Assembly: GCF_016899425.1 (NCBI RefSeq)
Contig: NZ_CP045995.1
Coordinates: 1,426,001-1,490,000 of the forward strand
Length of the DNA: 64,000 bases
DNA from: Burkholderia sp. MS389
Lineage (GTDB): Bacteria; Pseudomonadota; Gammaproteobacteria; Burkholderiales; Burkholderiaceae
Reading direction: 5' to 3'
In this document: in pieces, positions 1 to 8,667 of the stretch
Numbering within the stretch: the first letter of the stretch is position 1
How the letters are laid out: each line of letters begins with the position of its first letter
The notes under the pieces: generated by a model
Told to the model about the DNA's origin: nothing
What the model saw: the letters and a program-made list of their open reading frames with translations, nothing else
The model's database searches: none
Position numbers and translations under genes: made by a program

Positions 1-22
1 CAGATTTTCAAACGGCCTTCAT

Positions 23-44
23 TTTATTTGCTCAGACAAATAAA
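23..44. promoter_or_regulatory. AT-rich 8-bp inverted repeat, possible operator
   Basis: TTTATTTG (23-30) and CAAATAAA (37-44) are perfect inverted arms around a 6-base spacer. The patch is strikingly AT-rich for this genome. It lies downstream of the cupin gene, so it more likely belongs to a gene beyond the left edge of the window. It could be a regulator binding site or a weak terminator; the sequence does not decide. Confidence 0.3.
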
Positions 45-139
45 CGCCGCGTGGAACACGCGTTTGAACGGCCCTGCGAATCCGCGCCGGGCCAAGCCGG
101 CCGGCCTTCCGCGGCCAGCACGCATGCTGCGGCGCACCC

Positions 140-436
140 TCACACGTCGATGATCGCGAGCGTGCCGTGACTGCCGGGCAGCACCGCGTGGCGCGTGCCG
201 GCGCGCGCGAGATACATCTGCCCGGCGCCGACCACGACCGTTTCCGCTTCGACCTCGAGCATCAACGTGCCGTCGAGCACCAGCAGCCCCTCGTTGTAGT
301 CGTGCACTTCCGCTTCGTAAGGCTGGGCATCCATGCGCAGCACCTTGATCCGGGCCGGACCCACTTCGCCGACGATCGTGGATTGCCATGCGCAGGCCTG
401 CGCGTTTGCCACGGATTTCAAATCGATCAAAGACAT
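140..436 (-). CDS. Small cupin-domain protein
   Basis: A 98-residue protein with a single cupin fold. The central part contains the acidic/His stretch EAEVHDYNEGLLVLDGTLMLEV (given here only as a landmark, about residues 43-64), followed by a GAGQMYLARAGTRHAV segment typical of the second cupin motif. The start at 436 gives MSLIDLK and a normal cupin length; reading further upstream adds only Arg-rich low-quality sequence. The metal-binding His pattern is incomplete, so an enzymatic role is uncertain; small cupins like this often bind a ligand or metal. It is divergent from the ABC exporter across about 420 bases. Confidence 0.75.
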   Translation of the reverse strand: MSLIDLKSVANAQACAWQSTIVGEVGPARIKVLRMDAQPYEAEVHDYNEGLLVLDGTLMLEVEAETVVVGAGQMYLARAGTRHAVLPGSHGTLAIIDV

Positions 437-860
437 GCGCGCCGCTCCGTATCGCCGGGAAAGGAACGCATTATCGCGAGCGCCACGCGTGTCGTCCCGG
501 TACGGCGCGAGGGCCGGCGGGCGGCACAGTCGGCCAGCCGGCCGGGTGGCCACGCGAGCGCGGGCCGATTGACGGAAAACGACCGGAATTGTTCGCGCCA
601 CTCGAATAAAACACCGAATCATTGAGCAATATCACCGCAATCCACCCAAATTCGGCACCGGCACGACCCGGCCTTTCCATCAGAATGCATTTCGATCTGC
701 CGATTGCTAATATGGCGGTCCCGCGATCCCGCACTACCCTGCCGTTCGACATGACGCCCGTTCGCCATGCCGTCCCCGGTCCCGGCCGCTTCGCAGCGGC
801 GGCGGCGCCGGGCACGGGCGGCGCCCGCCGTCGCGCCGGCCGGCCGTGCCATCCGTGAGC
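437..860. other. Divergent intergenic region, no gene seen
   Basis: This stretch separates the cupin gene (minus) from the ABC exporter (plus). Both promoters should lie here. The part from about 590 to 720 is less GC-rich than its surroundings and holds a TAATAT at 708-713, but no convincing -35 partner at 16-18 bases was found. Open reading frames here are Arg/Pro-rich and look like shadows. Confidence 0.4.
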
Positions 861-1805
861 ATGCAACCGATCCTTTCCGTCTCCGACCTCTCCAAGACTT
901 ACGCGTCCGGCTTCCAGGCGCTGAAGCACGTGACCCTCGACATCCGCCCCGGCGAGATCTTCGCGCTGCTCGGGCCGAACGGCGCCGGCAAGACGACGCT
1001 GATCGGCTCGATCTGCGGCATCGTCACGCCGACCGAAGGCCGCGTGACGGTCGGCGGCCACGACATCCGCGATCAATACCGCGCGGCCCGCGAAATGATC
1101 GGCCTCGTGCCGCAGGAGCTGACCACCGACGCGTTCGAATCCGTCTGGGCCACCGTGTCGTTCAGCCGCGGCCTGTTCGGCAAGGCGCCCGATCCCGCGT
1201 ACATCGAGAAGACGCTGAAGGCGCTGTCGCTGTGGGACAAGCGCGACAACAAGCTGATGACGCTGTCGGGTGGCATGAAGCGCCGCGTGATGATCGCGAA
1301 GGCGCTGTCGCACGAGCCGCGCATCCTGTTCCTCGACGAACCGACGGCCGGCGTCGACGTCGAGCTGCGCCGCGACATGTGGAAGCTCGTCGATTCGCTG
1401 CGCGAAAGCGGCGTGACGATCCTGCTGACCACGCACTACATCGAGGAAGCGGAGGAAATGGCCGACCGGATCGGCATCATCCTCGGCGGCGAGCTCGTGC
1501 TCGTCGAGGAAAAGCGCGAACTGATGCGCAAGCTCGGCAAGAAACAGCTCACCGTGCAGCTCGAGCAGCCGCTCGCGGACGTGCCGCCCGCGCTCGCGCC
1601 GTTCGGGCTCGAACGCGCGGAAGACGGCGCCGCGCTCGTCTATACGTACGACTCGCAGCGCGACGACGCGAGCATCGCGAAGCTGATCAACGCGCTCGGC
1701 TCGGCCGGCATCGGCTTTCGCGACCTGCACACGACGCAGAGTTCGCTCGAGGACATTTTCGTCAGCCTGATCGACAACCGCCGCAACGGCGTGCAAGGAG
1801 CCTGA
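861..1805 (+). CDS. ABC-2 type exporter, ATP-binding subunit
   Basis: A 314-residue ABC ATPase of the DrrA/YadG type, which drives export through an ABC-2 permease in the inner membrane. Walker A is GPNGAGKTT (about residue 39), the signature is LSGGMKRR, Walker B is ILFLDEP and the H-loop is TTHY. The C-terminal part carries the usual extra domain of this exporter family. The ATG at 861 begins [10 protein letters not shown]; in-frame GTG codons at 846 and 855 are possible alternative starts, and none has a good Shine-Dalgarno. The permease gene follows after 3 bases, so the two form one operon. The substrate (drug, polysaccharide or lipid) cannot be read from the sequence. Confidence 0.9.
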   Translation: MQPILSVSDLSKTYASGFQALKHVTLDIRPGEIFALLGPNGAGKTTLIGSICGIVTPTEGRVTVGGHDIRDQYRAAREMIGLVPQELTTDAFESVWATVSFSRGLFGKAPDPAYIEKTLKALSLWDKRDNKLMTLSGGMKRRVMIAKALSHEPRILFLDEPTAGVDVELRRDMWKLVDSLRESGVTILLTTHYIEEAEEMADRIGIILGGELVLVEEKRELMRKLGKKQLTVQLEQPLADVPPALAPFGLERAEDGAALVYTYDSQRDDASIAKLINALGSAGIGFRDLHTTQSSLEDIFVSLIDNRRNGVQGA

Positions 1806-1808
1806 CGT

Positions 1809-2570
1809 ATGAACTGGCATGGAATCCGCGCGATCTACCGCGCAGAAATGGCTCGCACGCGCCGCACGCTGATGCAGAGCATCATCGCGCCGGTGATCTC
1901 GACGTCGCTGTATTTCGTCGTGTTCGGCTCCGCGATCGGCTCACGCATCAGCGACGTGAACGGCATCGGCTACGGGTCGTTCATCGTGCCGGGCCTCGTG
2001 ATGCTGTCGCTGCTGTCGCAGAGCATCTCGAATGCGTCGTTCGGCATCTACTTCCCGCGCTTCACCGGCACGATCTACGAGATCCTGTCCGCGCCCGTGT
2101 CGTATTGGGAGATCGTGATCGCGTACGTCGGCGCGGCCGCGTCGAAGTCGATCCTGCTCGGCGTGATCATCCTCGCCACGGCCGGCCTGTTCGTGCCGCT
2201 GCACATTCTGCATCCGGTCTGGATGGTGCTGTTCCTGGTGCTGACGGCTGTCACGTTCAGCCTGTTCGGCTTCGTGATCGGCATCTGGGCCGACAGCTTC
2301 GAGAAGCTGCAGCTCGTGCCGCTGCTGATCATCACGCCGCTCACGTTCCTCGGCGGCAGCTTCTACTCGGTCGACATGCTGCCGCCCGCATGGCGCGTCG
2401 TCACACTGTTCAATCCGATCGTCTACCTGATCAGCGGCTTTCGCTGGTCGTTCTACGGGATCGCCGACGTGCACGTGTGGATCAGCCTCGCCGCGACCGC
2501 GCTGTTCCTCGTGATCCTGCTCGCGATCGTCGCGTGGATGTTCCGCACCGGCTACAAACTGAAGAATTGA
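1809..2570 (+). CDS. ABC-2 type exporter, permease subunit
   Basis: A 253-residue integral membrane protein of the ABC-2 family, similar in layout to YadH. It has about six hydrophobic segments and the conserved C-terminal region with [17 protein letters not shown], which matches the ABC-2 signature region. AAGGAG lies 8 bases before the ATG, at the very end of the ATPase gene, so translation is probably coupled. It should dimerise and pair with the upstream ATPase. The operon ends at the hairpin and T-run at 2681-2715. Confidence 0.9.
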   Translation: MNWHGIRAIYRAEMARTRRTLMQSIIAPVISTSLYFVVFGSAIGSRISDVNGIGYGSFIVPGLVMLSLLSQSISNASFGIYFPRFTGTIYEILSAPVSYWEIVIAYVGAAASKSILLGVIILATAGLFVPLHILHPVWMVLFLVLTAVTFSLFGFVIGIWADSFEKLQLVPLLIITPLTFLGGSFYSVDMLPPAWRVVTLFNPIVYLISGFRWSFYGIADVHVWISLAATALFLVILLAIVAWMFRTGYKLKN

Positions 2571-2636
2571 CGCCGGCGAGCGTCGCGCGCGCCGCCCGAC
2601 GATGACGCATTTGGGCAAGCAGGCGGCGCTTTTCCT

Positions 2637-2715
2637 CCGATGCGGCAGTTTGTGGTCGCGTCTACTGAATACGAAGCATCGGGGCCGTCGAGCATGCGCT
2701 GCGCGGCCCCTTTTT
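2637..2715 (+). promoter_or_regulatory. Structured leader: alternative pairing plus intrinsic terminator
   Basis: GGGGCCG (2681-2687) pairs with CGGCCCC (2704-2710) and is followed by TTTTT (2711-2715), a textbook intrinsic terminator. It ends only 16 bases before the next ATG. A second pair, CCGATGC (2637-2643) with GCATCGG (2676-2682), overlaps the first two bases of the terminator stem, so the two foldings compete at that edge. It may simply end the ABC operon, be the 3' end of a small RNA, or act as an attenuator for the MFS gene. Confidence 0.6.
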
Positions 2716-2731
2716 CATTTCAGAGGACGCC

Positions 2732-4156
2732 ATGCCCACCGCCACCGCTCCCGCCTCCGCCGCCGCCCGGCTCGAACGCCTGCCGTTCTCCGGCTATCAC
2801 AAGCGCATCTTCTTCATCATCGCGATCGCGTTCTTCTTCGACTCGGTCGATCTCGGCACGATGACGTTCGTGCTCGGCTCGATCCGCAAGGAGTTCGGGC
2901 TGTCGACGGCCGCCGCCGGCCTCGTCGCGAGCGCGAGCTTCTTCGGGATGGTGCTTGGCGCGGCCGTGGCCGGCCTGCTCGCCGACCGCTTCGGCCGCCG
3001 GCCCGTGTTCCAGTGGAGCATGGTGCTGTGGGGCGCCGCGTCGTACCTGTGCTCGACCGCGCAGAGCGTCGACGCGCTGATCGTCTACCGCGTGCTGCTC
3101 GGCATCGGGATGGGGATGGAGTTTCCGGTCGCGCAGACGCTGCTGTCCGAATTCGTGCCGACCGAGAAGCGCGGCCGCCTGATCGCGCTGATGGACGGCT
3201 TCTGGCCGCTCGGCTTCATCACGGCCGGCATCGTCGCGTATTTCGTGCTGCCGCAATTCGGCTGGCGGACCGTGTTCGCGCTGCTCGCGATTCCGGCCGT
3301 GTTCGTGCTGGTCGTGCGCCGCATCGTGCCGGAATCGCCGCGCTGGCTCGAACATGCGGGCCGGCACGCGCAAGCCGACACGGTGATGCAGACGATCGAG
3401 GCGAAGGTGATGCGCTCTGCCGGCGTCACGACGCTGCCGCCGCCGTCGCGGCTCGCCGAGCCGGCCGCCGCGCGCGGCCACGGCGCGCTGCGCGAGATCT
3501 GGAGCGGCGTGTACCGCCGCCGCACGGTGATGGTGTGGCTGCTGTGGTTCTTCGCGCTGCTCGGCTTCTACGGCCTCACGTCGTGGCTCGGCGCGCTGCT
3601 GCAGCAGGCCGGCTTCGAAGTCACGAAATCGGTGTTCTACACGGTGCTGATCTCGCTCGGCGGCGTGCCGGGCTTCCTGTGCGCCGCGTGGCTCGTCGAG
3701 CGTTGGGGCCGCAAGCCGACCTGCATCGCGTCGCTGATCGGCGGCGGCGCGATGGCGTACGCGTACGGCCAGAGCGCGCTGTACGGCGGCAGCACGACGC
3801 TGCTGATCGTCACGGGCCTCGCGATGCAGTTCTTCCTGTTCGGGATGTGGGCGGCGCTGTACACGTACACGCCCGAGCTGTACGGCACCGGCGCCCGCGC
3901 GACGGGTTCGGGCTTCGCGTCGGCGATCGGCCGGATCGGCTCGCTGATCGGGCCTTACGTGGTCGGCGTGGTGTTGCCGGTGTTCGGCCAAGGCGGCGTG
4001 TTCACGCTTGGCGCGCTGTCGTTCATCGCGGCGGCCATCGCCGTGTGGACGCTCGGGATCGAGACGAAGGGGCTCGCGCTGGAGCAACTGGCGGCAGGCG
4101 ACGGCGCGGGCGGCAGCGGCCGGTATCCGGCACCGGCGGCGGACGAGGCGTCCTGA
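2732..4156 (+). CDS. MFS transporter (NiaP/aromatic-acid type)
   Basis: A 474-residue, 12-helix major facilitator. The loop motif LADRFGRRPV after helix 2 and the acidic DSVDLGTMTFVLGSIRKEF stretch in helix 1 resemble the NiaP/AAHS/sugar-porter branch that carries small organic acids. The central loop (about residues 205-245) is hydrophilic as expected. Start ATG at 2732 has AGAGGA about 5 bases upstream. The substrate is not determined: nicotinate, aromatic acids and similar carboxylates are all possible. The gene sits directly behind an intrinsic terminator, so it is either served by a promoter overlapping that hairpin or controlled by read-through. Confidence 0.85.
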   Translation: MPTATAPASAAARLERLPFSGYHKRIFFIIAIAFFFDSVDLGTMTFVLGSIRKEFGLSTAAAGLVASASFFGMVLGAAVAGLLADRFGRRPVFQWSMVLWGAASYLCSTAQSVDALIVYRVLLGIGMGMEFPVAQTLLSEFVPTEKRGRLIALMDGFWPLGFITAGIVAYFVLPQFGWRTVFALLAIPAVFVLVVRRIVPESPRWLEHAGRHAQADTVMQTIEAKVMRSAGVTTLPPPSRLAEPAAARGHGALREIWSGVYRRRTVMVWLLWFFALLGFYGLTSWLGALLQQAGFEVTKSVFYTVLISLGGVPGFLCAAWLVERWGRKPTCIASLIGGGAMAYAYGQSALYGGSTTLLIVTGLAMQFFLFGMWAALYTYTPELYGTGARATGSGFASAIGRIGSLIGPYVVGVVLPVFGQGGVFTLGALSFIAAAIAVWTLGIETKGLALEQLAAGDGAGGSGRYPAPAADEAS

Positions 4157-4292
4157 TCGCCGGGTGGGTTTTCAGGCCGTTTCGAGCCGAATCCAGGTGC
4201 TCCTCGATCTCGACCTCATCCTGCCGATGCACGGCGCGGCGATCGCGCATGACATTCCGCGCGTGCTCGCCGCGCGATCGTCCAGTGCGAGG

Positions 4293-4319
4293 CCGCCGCC
4301 GCGTAAGCCGCGGCGGCGG
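4293..4319. terminator. GC-only hairpin between convergent genes
   Basis: An 11-bp perfect stem (4293-4303 with 4309-4319) with a 5-base loop lies between the MFS gene (plus) and the convergent 76-residue gene (minus). There is no T-run, so it is only a probable bidirectional terminator. Confidence 0.45.
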
Positions 4320-4347
4320 TCATCCGGCACGGGTACAGCGGCGCCCG

Positions 4348-4578
4348 TCAGGCGTCGGCGACGACGAACTCTTCGGCCGCCTTGCGCTGGACCGCGGCCA
4401 TCACGGCCAACTCGCGCTTGCTGCGCGTGTCGCCGGACACGACGCCCGTCGCGTGCTTCGCCTTCGCGCCCAGCGGGAAAAAGACGAACGACGCGCCGGC
4501 CGGGGCCGCCGGCTCCGCGCGCAGGCGTTTGTTCAGGATTTTCAGATACTTCTTCTTCGAGACTTCCTTAGCAGCCAT
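4348..4578 (-). CDS. Small basic protein of unknown function
   Basis: A 76-residue protein starting MAAKEVSKKKYLKILN and ending EEFVVADA. It is Lys-rich at the N-terminus, has no signal peptide or membrane segment, and holds a hydrophobic FVFFPLG patch at about residues 30-36. AGGGCG lies directly upstream of the ATG at 4578, which is why this start is preferred over a longer reading that adds 72 low-quality residues. It is divergent from the YciI-like gene. I do not recognise the family. Confidence 0.65.
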   Translation of the reverse strand: MAAKEVSKKKYLKILNKRLRAEPAAPAGASFVFFPLGAKAKHATGVVSGDTRSKRELAVMAAVQRKAAEEFVVADA

Positions 4579-4793
4579 GGCGCCCTCCGCGTACACGTGA
4601 TGCGGATCAGCATACCAGTTTTGCCGATGCGCTCCGTGACAGCGGCCGCGCGGCGCACCGGCTCCATCGCGCGTGAAAATTTCTCGCCCGCGATGTCGAT
4701 TCGCGTCGCCGTCGCGCGTCGTGTTGTCGTAACCGATCGTTTTGCCGTCGCACCGTCGGCAAGCGCCCTGTTCCCTTTCAAGGAGAGACGACA

Positions 4794-5225
4794 ATGCGCG
4801 TCATGGTCATCGTCAAAGCCACCGCCGATTCCGAATCCGGTCGGCTGCCCGACACCGACATGCTGGCCGCGATGGGCCAGTTCAACGAGGCACTCGTGAA
4901 AGCCGGCATCCTGCTCGCCGCCGACGGGTTGCACCCGAGCAGCCGCGGCAAGCGCGTGCACTTTTCCGGCAAGAACCGCACGGTCGTCGACGGCCCGTTC
5001 TCCGAAACGAAGGAGCTCGTCGCCGGCTACTGGCTGTGGCAGGTCAAATCGATGGAGGAAGCCGTCGAATGGGTGAAGCGCTGCCCGAACCCGATGCCCG
5101 GCGACTCGGACATCGAGATCCGCCCGCTGTACGAACTCGAGGAATTCGGCGACGCGTTTACGCCCGAGCTTCAGGAGCAGGAAGCGCGCATCGTCGCGGA
5201 AATGGACGCGCGGCAGAAGCGCTGA
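4794..5225 (+). CDS. YciI/DGPF-domain protein
   Basis: A 143-residue protein of the YciI-like (PhnB/DGPF) family with a dimeric ferredoxin-like fold. The family hallmark DGPFSETKE is present at about residues 67-75, followed by the conserved GYWLWQVKSMEEA helix region. AAGGAGAG lies 6 bases before the ATG. Family members are often encoded next to ECF sigma factors, but none is here, so no specific role can be assigned. The DinB gene follows downstream on the same strand, after the long hairpin at 5279-5337. Confidence 0.88.
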   Translation: MRVMVIVKATADSESGRLPDTDMLAAMGQFNEALVKAGILLAADGLHPSSRGKRVHFSGKNRTVVDGPFSETKELVAGYWLWQVKSMEEAVEWVKRCPNPMPGDSDIEIRPLYELEEFGDAFTPELQEQEARIVAEMDARQKR

Positions 5226-5278
5226 GCGGGGCAAGCGGGCGGCGCGGGAGCGGTCCGCGTGTACCCCAATGAGCCGGT

Positions 5279-5337
5279 TGACGAAGCCCCGGTCAGTAAC
5301 GTATCTTTTTGTCACGTTACTGACCGGGGCTTCGTCA
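5279..5337. repeat. 24-bp perfect inverted repeat touching the DinB start codon
   Basis: Positions 5279-5302 and 5314-5337 are exact reverse complements, separated by an 11-base AT-rich loop (5303-5313). The last paired base is the A of the ATG at 5337. There is no T-run after it. As RNA it would form a very stable hairpin that includes the start codon; as DNA it would be a large dyad. No similar copy was noticed elsewhere in the window. Confidence 0.85.
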
Positions 5338-6143
5338 TGCATTCCCGTTTCGACCGTTTCCGCTTGACCGCGCTCGGCGCCCAGCTCGAAGCGCTGATCG
5401 AACAGCCCGAGCGCTATCTCGAGTTCGCGGCGCTGTCGCGCGTCGGCGTCGCCGCGATCGGCGCGATCCAGGACGAGATCGCGCACAAATTCCCCGAAAT
5501 CGAAGCCGACACGACGGCCCGCCAATTCTGCGGCGCGATGGTCGCCGACGTCATGCGCCGCCACGGCCACGAGGTCGTGCAGGCGCGCGGGCGGCTCGGC
5601 GGTGTGCTGTTCAGCTATGGCGCGGTGTTCAGCGCATCCCCGCACCGGCTGCCGTTCGCCGACATCGTCGCCGCGCTGGCGCGCATGCCGGCCCGGCTCG
5701 CCGCCTGCGCGGCGCATGTGCCGGCCGCGCTGGCCACGCGCCGCCCGGCCGGCACCGGCTTCTCGCTGGTCGAACATGCGTGCCACCTGCGCGATCTCGA
5801 TGCGGTGTTCGCCGCCCGCATCGACGCCGTGCGCACGGCCGAGCTTCCCGCGATCGAATCCGTCGACGGCACCGCGCTCGCCGCGCAACGCGACTATCTC
5901 GCGCAGCCGCTCGATCTCGCCGTCGCGGCATTCGGCAGTGGCCGCGCCGCGCTGTGCGCCACCGCGGCCGCGCTGGAGCCAGCGCAACTCCAACGGTGCG
6001 GGCTGCGCGACGGCATCCGCCGCATGTCGCTCGACGAACTCGTGCGCGAACTGCTCGATCACGACCGCACGCACGTGCTCGAACTCGACGAACTCCTCGC
6101 CGAACTCGAATTGCCGCCCCTGCCTGCAGCGGCGGCCGCATGA
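5337..6143 (+). CDS. DinB-family protein
   Basis: A 268-residue protein with a DinB-like four-helix bundle. Candidate metal ligands are the His of VEHACHLRDLD (middle) and the HDRTHVLELDELL motif near the C-terminus, both usual in DinB/YfiT-type enzymes, which include bacillithiol or mycothiol-type transferases and many uncharacterised members. The ATG at 5337 gives a plausible N-terminus but has no Shine-Dalgarno and sits in the arm of a 24-bp hairpin. A GTG at 5259 with GGGAG about 7 bases upstream is a real alternative; it would add 26 residues and put the hairpin inside the gene. Its stop overlaps the ATG of the truncated hydrolase by ATGA. Confidence 0.78.
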   Translation: MHSRFDRFRLTALGAQLEALIEQPERYLEFAALSRVGVAAIGAIQDEIAHKFPEIEADTTARQFCGAMVADVMRRHGHEVVQARGRLGGVLFSYGAVFSASPHRLPFADIVAALARMPARLAACAAHVPAALATRRPAGTGFSLVEHACHLRDLDAVFAARIDAVRTAELPAIESVDGTALAAQRDYLAQPLDLAVAAFGSGRAALCATAAALEPAQLQRCGLRDGIRRMSLDELVRELLDHDRTHVLELDELLAELELPPLPAAAAA

Positions 6144-6319
6144 TCGCGCCCGCGCCCGTCGTCTCCATTCACGGTTTCATCGGCACGTTCGACGTGCACG
6201 GCTGGCACGGCCCGCCTCTTTGCCCCGACCTGCTCGGCTACGGCGCGCATCCTATGCAAACCGTCCGCCTGACAACCCGTAGGGTTCGCCGAAATATGGT
6301 TGAAAGGCGCGATTGCTAA
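6140..6319 (+). pseudogene. 5' remnant of an alpha/beta hydrolase gene
   Basis: The reading frame begins with ATGA overlapping the DinB stop. Its first 35 or so residues, including VVSIHGFIGTFDVHG, PPLCPDLLGYG, match the start of an alpha/beta hydrolase with its oxyanion HG motif. After GYGAHP the similarity stops and the frame closes at 6319, 59 codons in all. The nucleophile and acid/His regions are absent, so no active enzyme is encoded. The retained overlap suggests an intact hydrolase once followed dinB and was lost by deletion. Confidence 0.6.
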
Positions 6320-6370
6320 AGTCGTCGCAACAGGGTTTTCCCGGCCTCCCGCCCCGGACTGGAACGACAC

Positions 6371-7258
6371 ATGCAAGGATCGATGAACCTGGCACGTACT
6401 TTCTGGCTGCTACTGCTGCTCGCCGTCACGAGCCCTGCGTTCGCCTTTCATGCGCGGGTCGTCGCGATTCCGAGCGCCGCGATGAGCGAAACGCTGAAGG
6501 CTACCATCGTGCTGCCCGACGATTACGCACGCGACAACCACGGCGAGCGCTACCCCGTCGTCTATCTGCTGCACGGCTCGGGCGGCGACCATACCGACTG
6601 GACGTCGAACACGCACATCGCCGCGCTGGCCGACCGCTATCGCGTGATCCTCGTGATGCCCGACGGCGGACATGAAAGCTGGTACATCGACAGCCCGTTC
6701 GATTCGGGCAGCCGCTACGAGACCTTCGTCGGCGATGAAGTCGTGTCCTATGTCGACCTGCATTTCCGCACGATCGCCGCCCAGCACGCGCGCGCGATCA
6801 CCGGGCTCAGCATGGGCGGCTTCGGCGCCCTGCGCATCGCGCTCGACCGGCCCGACACGTTCGGCGCGGTGGGCAGCATCAGCGGCGCGGTCGATCCGCG
6901 CTGCTGCACGGACGAACCGGGGATCGCACACGTGTTCGGCGATCCCGATCGCCATCCGTCGTTCTGGAACCGCAACGTGATCGTCGAAAACGCGCGGGCA
7001 TTCGTGCGCGCCCATCTCGACCTGACGATCGATTGCGGCCGCGACGACGCATTCGTCGACTCGAACCGCACGCTGCACGAACGGCTCGTCGCGCTCGGCG
7101 TGCCGCACGACTATGCGGAGCGGCCGGGCGGCCATACGTGGGACTACTGGGCGAATGCGATCCGCTACCAGATGCGGTTCTTCGCGACGTCGTTCCAGCA
7201 TCGCGGCTATGCGTACCGTGCCGCGCCGCCTGCACCGGGTATGACGCGCGCGGGCTGA
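6371..7258 (+). CDS. Secreted esterase of the FrmB/esterase D family
   Basis: A 295-residue alpha/beta hydrolase. Residues 1-26 form a signal peptide ending near SPAFA, so the enzyme is probably periplasmic or secreted. The HGSGGDHTDW segment gives the oxyanion loop, GLSMGGFGAL holds the Ser nucleophile, DCGRDDAF the probable Asp and GGHTWDYW the His. The family hydrolyses short acyl esters (S-formylglutathione hydrolase, tributyrin esterase, antigen 85-like). A signal peptide argues against a cytoplasmic formaldehyde role. ATG 6371 is preferred; the in-frame ATG at 6383 would give a slightly shorter leader. Confidence 0.85.
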   Translation: MQGSMNLARTFWLLLLLAVTSPAFAFHARVVAIPSAAMSETLKATIVLPDDYARDNHGERYPVVYLLHGSGGDHTDWTSNTHIAALADRYRVILVMPDGGHESWYIDSPFDSGSRYETFVGDEVVSYVDLHFRTIAAQHARAITGLSMGGFGALRIALDRPDTFGAVGSISGAVDPRCCTDEPGIAHVFGDPDRHPSFWNRNVIVENARAFVRAHLDLTIDCGRDDAFVDSNRTLHERLVALGVPHDYAERPGGHTWDYWANAIRYQMRFFATSFQHRGYAYRAAPPAPGMTRAG

Positions 7259-7286
7259 CGCACGAAAAAGAGAAACGACGAAGCCG

Positions 7287-7517
7287 TCAGTTGCCGTGCG
7301 TGGTGTCCGCGCCGACGACGCGATCGAAGAATTCCTGCGCACGCGCCAGCTCGTCGAGCGCGCGATCGAGACGCGACATCGCGCGTGCGTATTCGGCCGA
7401 CGAGCCGTCGTCGTCGCTTTCGCCGCGCACCGCGCGAAACGCCTGATCGACGTTGCGCGTCGCTTCGACGAAGCGTTGTGCGGCCCGGGCTTCCGGCGAA
7501 CAGATGTGGGTCGACAT
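7287..7517 (-). CDS. Small helical protein of unknown function
   Basis: A 76-residue acidic, mostly helical protein, MSTHICSPEARAAQRF at the start and repeated Arg/Leu/Asp heptad-like patterns in the second half. GGAGGAG lies 6 bases before the ATG at 7517, strong support for this start. No signal peptide, membrane segment or metal motif is present. I do not recognise the family. It is convergent with the esterase gene. Confidence 0.65.
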   Translation of the reverse strand: MSTHICSPEARAAQRFVEATRNVDQAFRAVRGESDDDGSSAEYARAMSRLDRALDELARAQEFFDRVVGADTTHGN

Positions 7518-7724
7518 CGACACTCCTCCGTCAGGATTGCAGTGTGAAGCACGCCGACGTCCAGTGTGCGTGGTACGCATGTCGGCGACGTGAACCACGA
7601 CCCGTCGCGTGTCGACGCATCGGCCGCCGCACCGCGCGCTTCGTGCCGATTGTCGCTCCGCGCTCGTCGATCCGCTACGGCGAGATTGCAACAAATTCTT
7701 GCGCGAACGGCGTCGCGCCCGGCG

Positions 7725-8624
7725 TCACGCGCGCCCGATGCGCGGATGCGCGAGCCCGGCGAACGCGGCCGCCTCGCCCGGCGACAGGTCGAACAGATCG
7801 CCGGTGAGATCACGCGGATGCTCGGCCGCCGGCCGGTTGCGCAGGCGCGCGACATGCGTGGGCGCCACGTACGCGGCCGCCGTTTCGAGCGGCGGCACGT
7901 CGAACAGATCGCGCGTGACGCCGCGCACGGCGTCGGTCGGCGAACGGCCGCGCAAGCGCGCGACCAGCTCGACGAAGCGATCGAAATCGCCCGCGCGCGT
8001 GGCCTTGTTCACTTCCGCGAGATCGCGCGCCTTCAGCACGCATGGCTGCGCGAGCCGCACGAAATACGGTGCCTCGAGCTCGACCGACAGCGCGAGCGGA
8101 TAGCTCTTGCCCGTCTGCTCCTTCGCACGCCCGATGCAGTCAACCACGGCCGCGCCCTGCGCGGCGCCCAGCGGCCTGCCCGTGCTCACGCTGCGCAGAT
8201 GGTCGGGAAACACGCGCAACTGCGTACCGACCGTCAGCGCGGTGGACGACGCGCACACGAGCGCGTAATGCTGCTCGCGACGCCGGCCCGACGGCAACGT
8301 CGAGCGGCTGGCGATGAACGTGTGCGGCGGCAACGGCCGCACCTGACCGCTTGCGTCGACCCACGCATTCCACAGCAGCGCGTCCTTGCGCTCGCCCGCG
8401 CGCGGACGCGACGCGACCGGCGAAAACAATGCGAGCAGCGAACCCGTGCGATGCGCGGCGACTTGCGCGCTGCTGCCGAGCGGCTGGTTGATGCCCCACA
8501 GAAAACGCCCGCCGCCGAGCCGGCGCTCCCATTCCTTGCGGAGCACGACGGTCGGCAATTCCTCGCCGGACTCGGCGCCGATCTTGGTCCAGCAGAACGT
8601 GGGTGGGAGGTGTTTCAGTGTCAT
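7725..8624 (-). CDS. Conserved-looking protein of unknown function
   Basis: A 299-residue soluble protein starting MTLKHLPPTFCWTKIGAESG. Early landmarks are RKEWERRLGGGRFLWGINQPLG (about residues 30-51), which looks like a conserved core, and later YPLALSVELEAPYFVRLAQP. There is no signal peptide, transmembrane helix, P-loop or recognised catalytic triad. GAGAAAG precedes the ATG at 8624. It is divergent from a small HTH gene across 79 bases, a layout common for a target gene and its regulator or for accessory two-gene modules. I cannot assign a family. Confidence 0.65.
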   Translation of the reverse strand: MTLKHLPPTFCWTKIGAESGEELPTVVLRKEWERRLGGGRFLWGINQPLGSSAQVAAHRTGSLLALFSPVASRPRAGERKDALLWNAWVDASGQVRPLPPHTFIASRSTLPSGRRREQHYALVCASSTALTVGTQLRVFPDHLRSVSTGRPLGAAQGAAVVDCIGRAKEQTGKSYPLALSVELEAPYFVRLAQPCVLKARDLAEVNKATRAGDFDRFVELVARLRGRSPTDAVRGVTRDLFDVPPLETAAAYVAPTHVARLRNRPAAEHPRDLTGDLFDLSPGEAAAFAGLAHPRIGRA

Positions 8625-8667
8625 CAACTTTCTCGGGGATACAGCCTCGCTGCTGACAGCAAGCCCA

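Noticed and set aside
4157-4290. Short open segment after the MFS gene (LLDLDLILPMHGAAIAHDIPRVL-like)
   Set aside because: It has no start codon with a ribosome site and no family similarity I can support.
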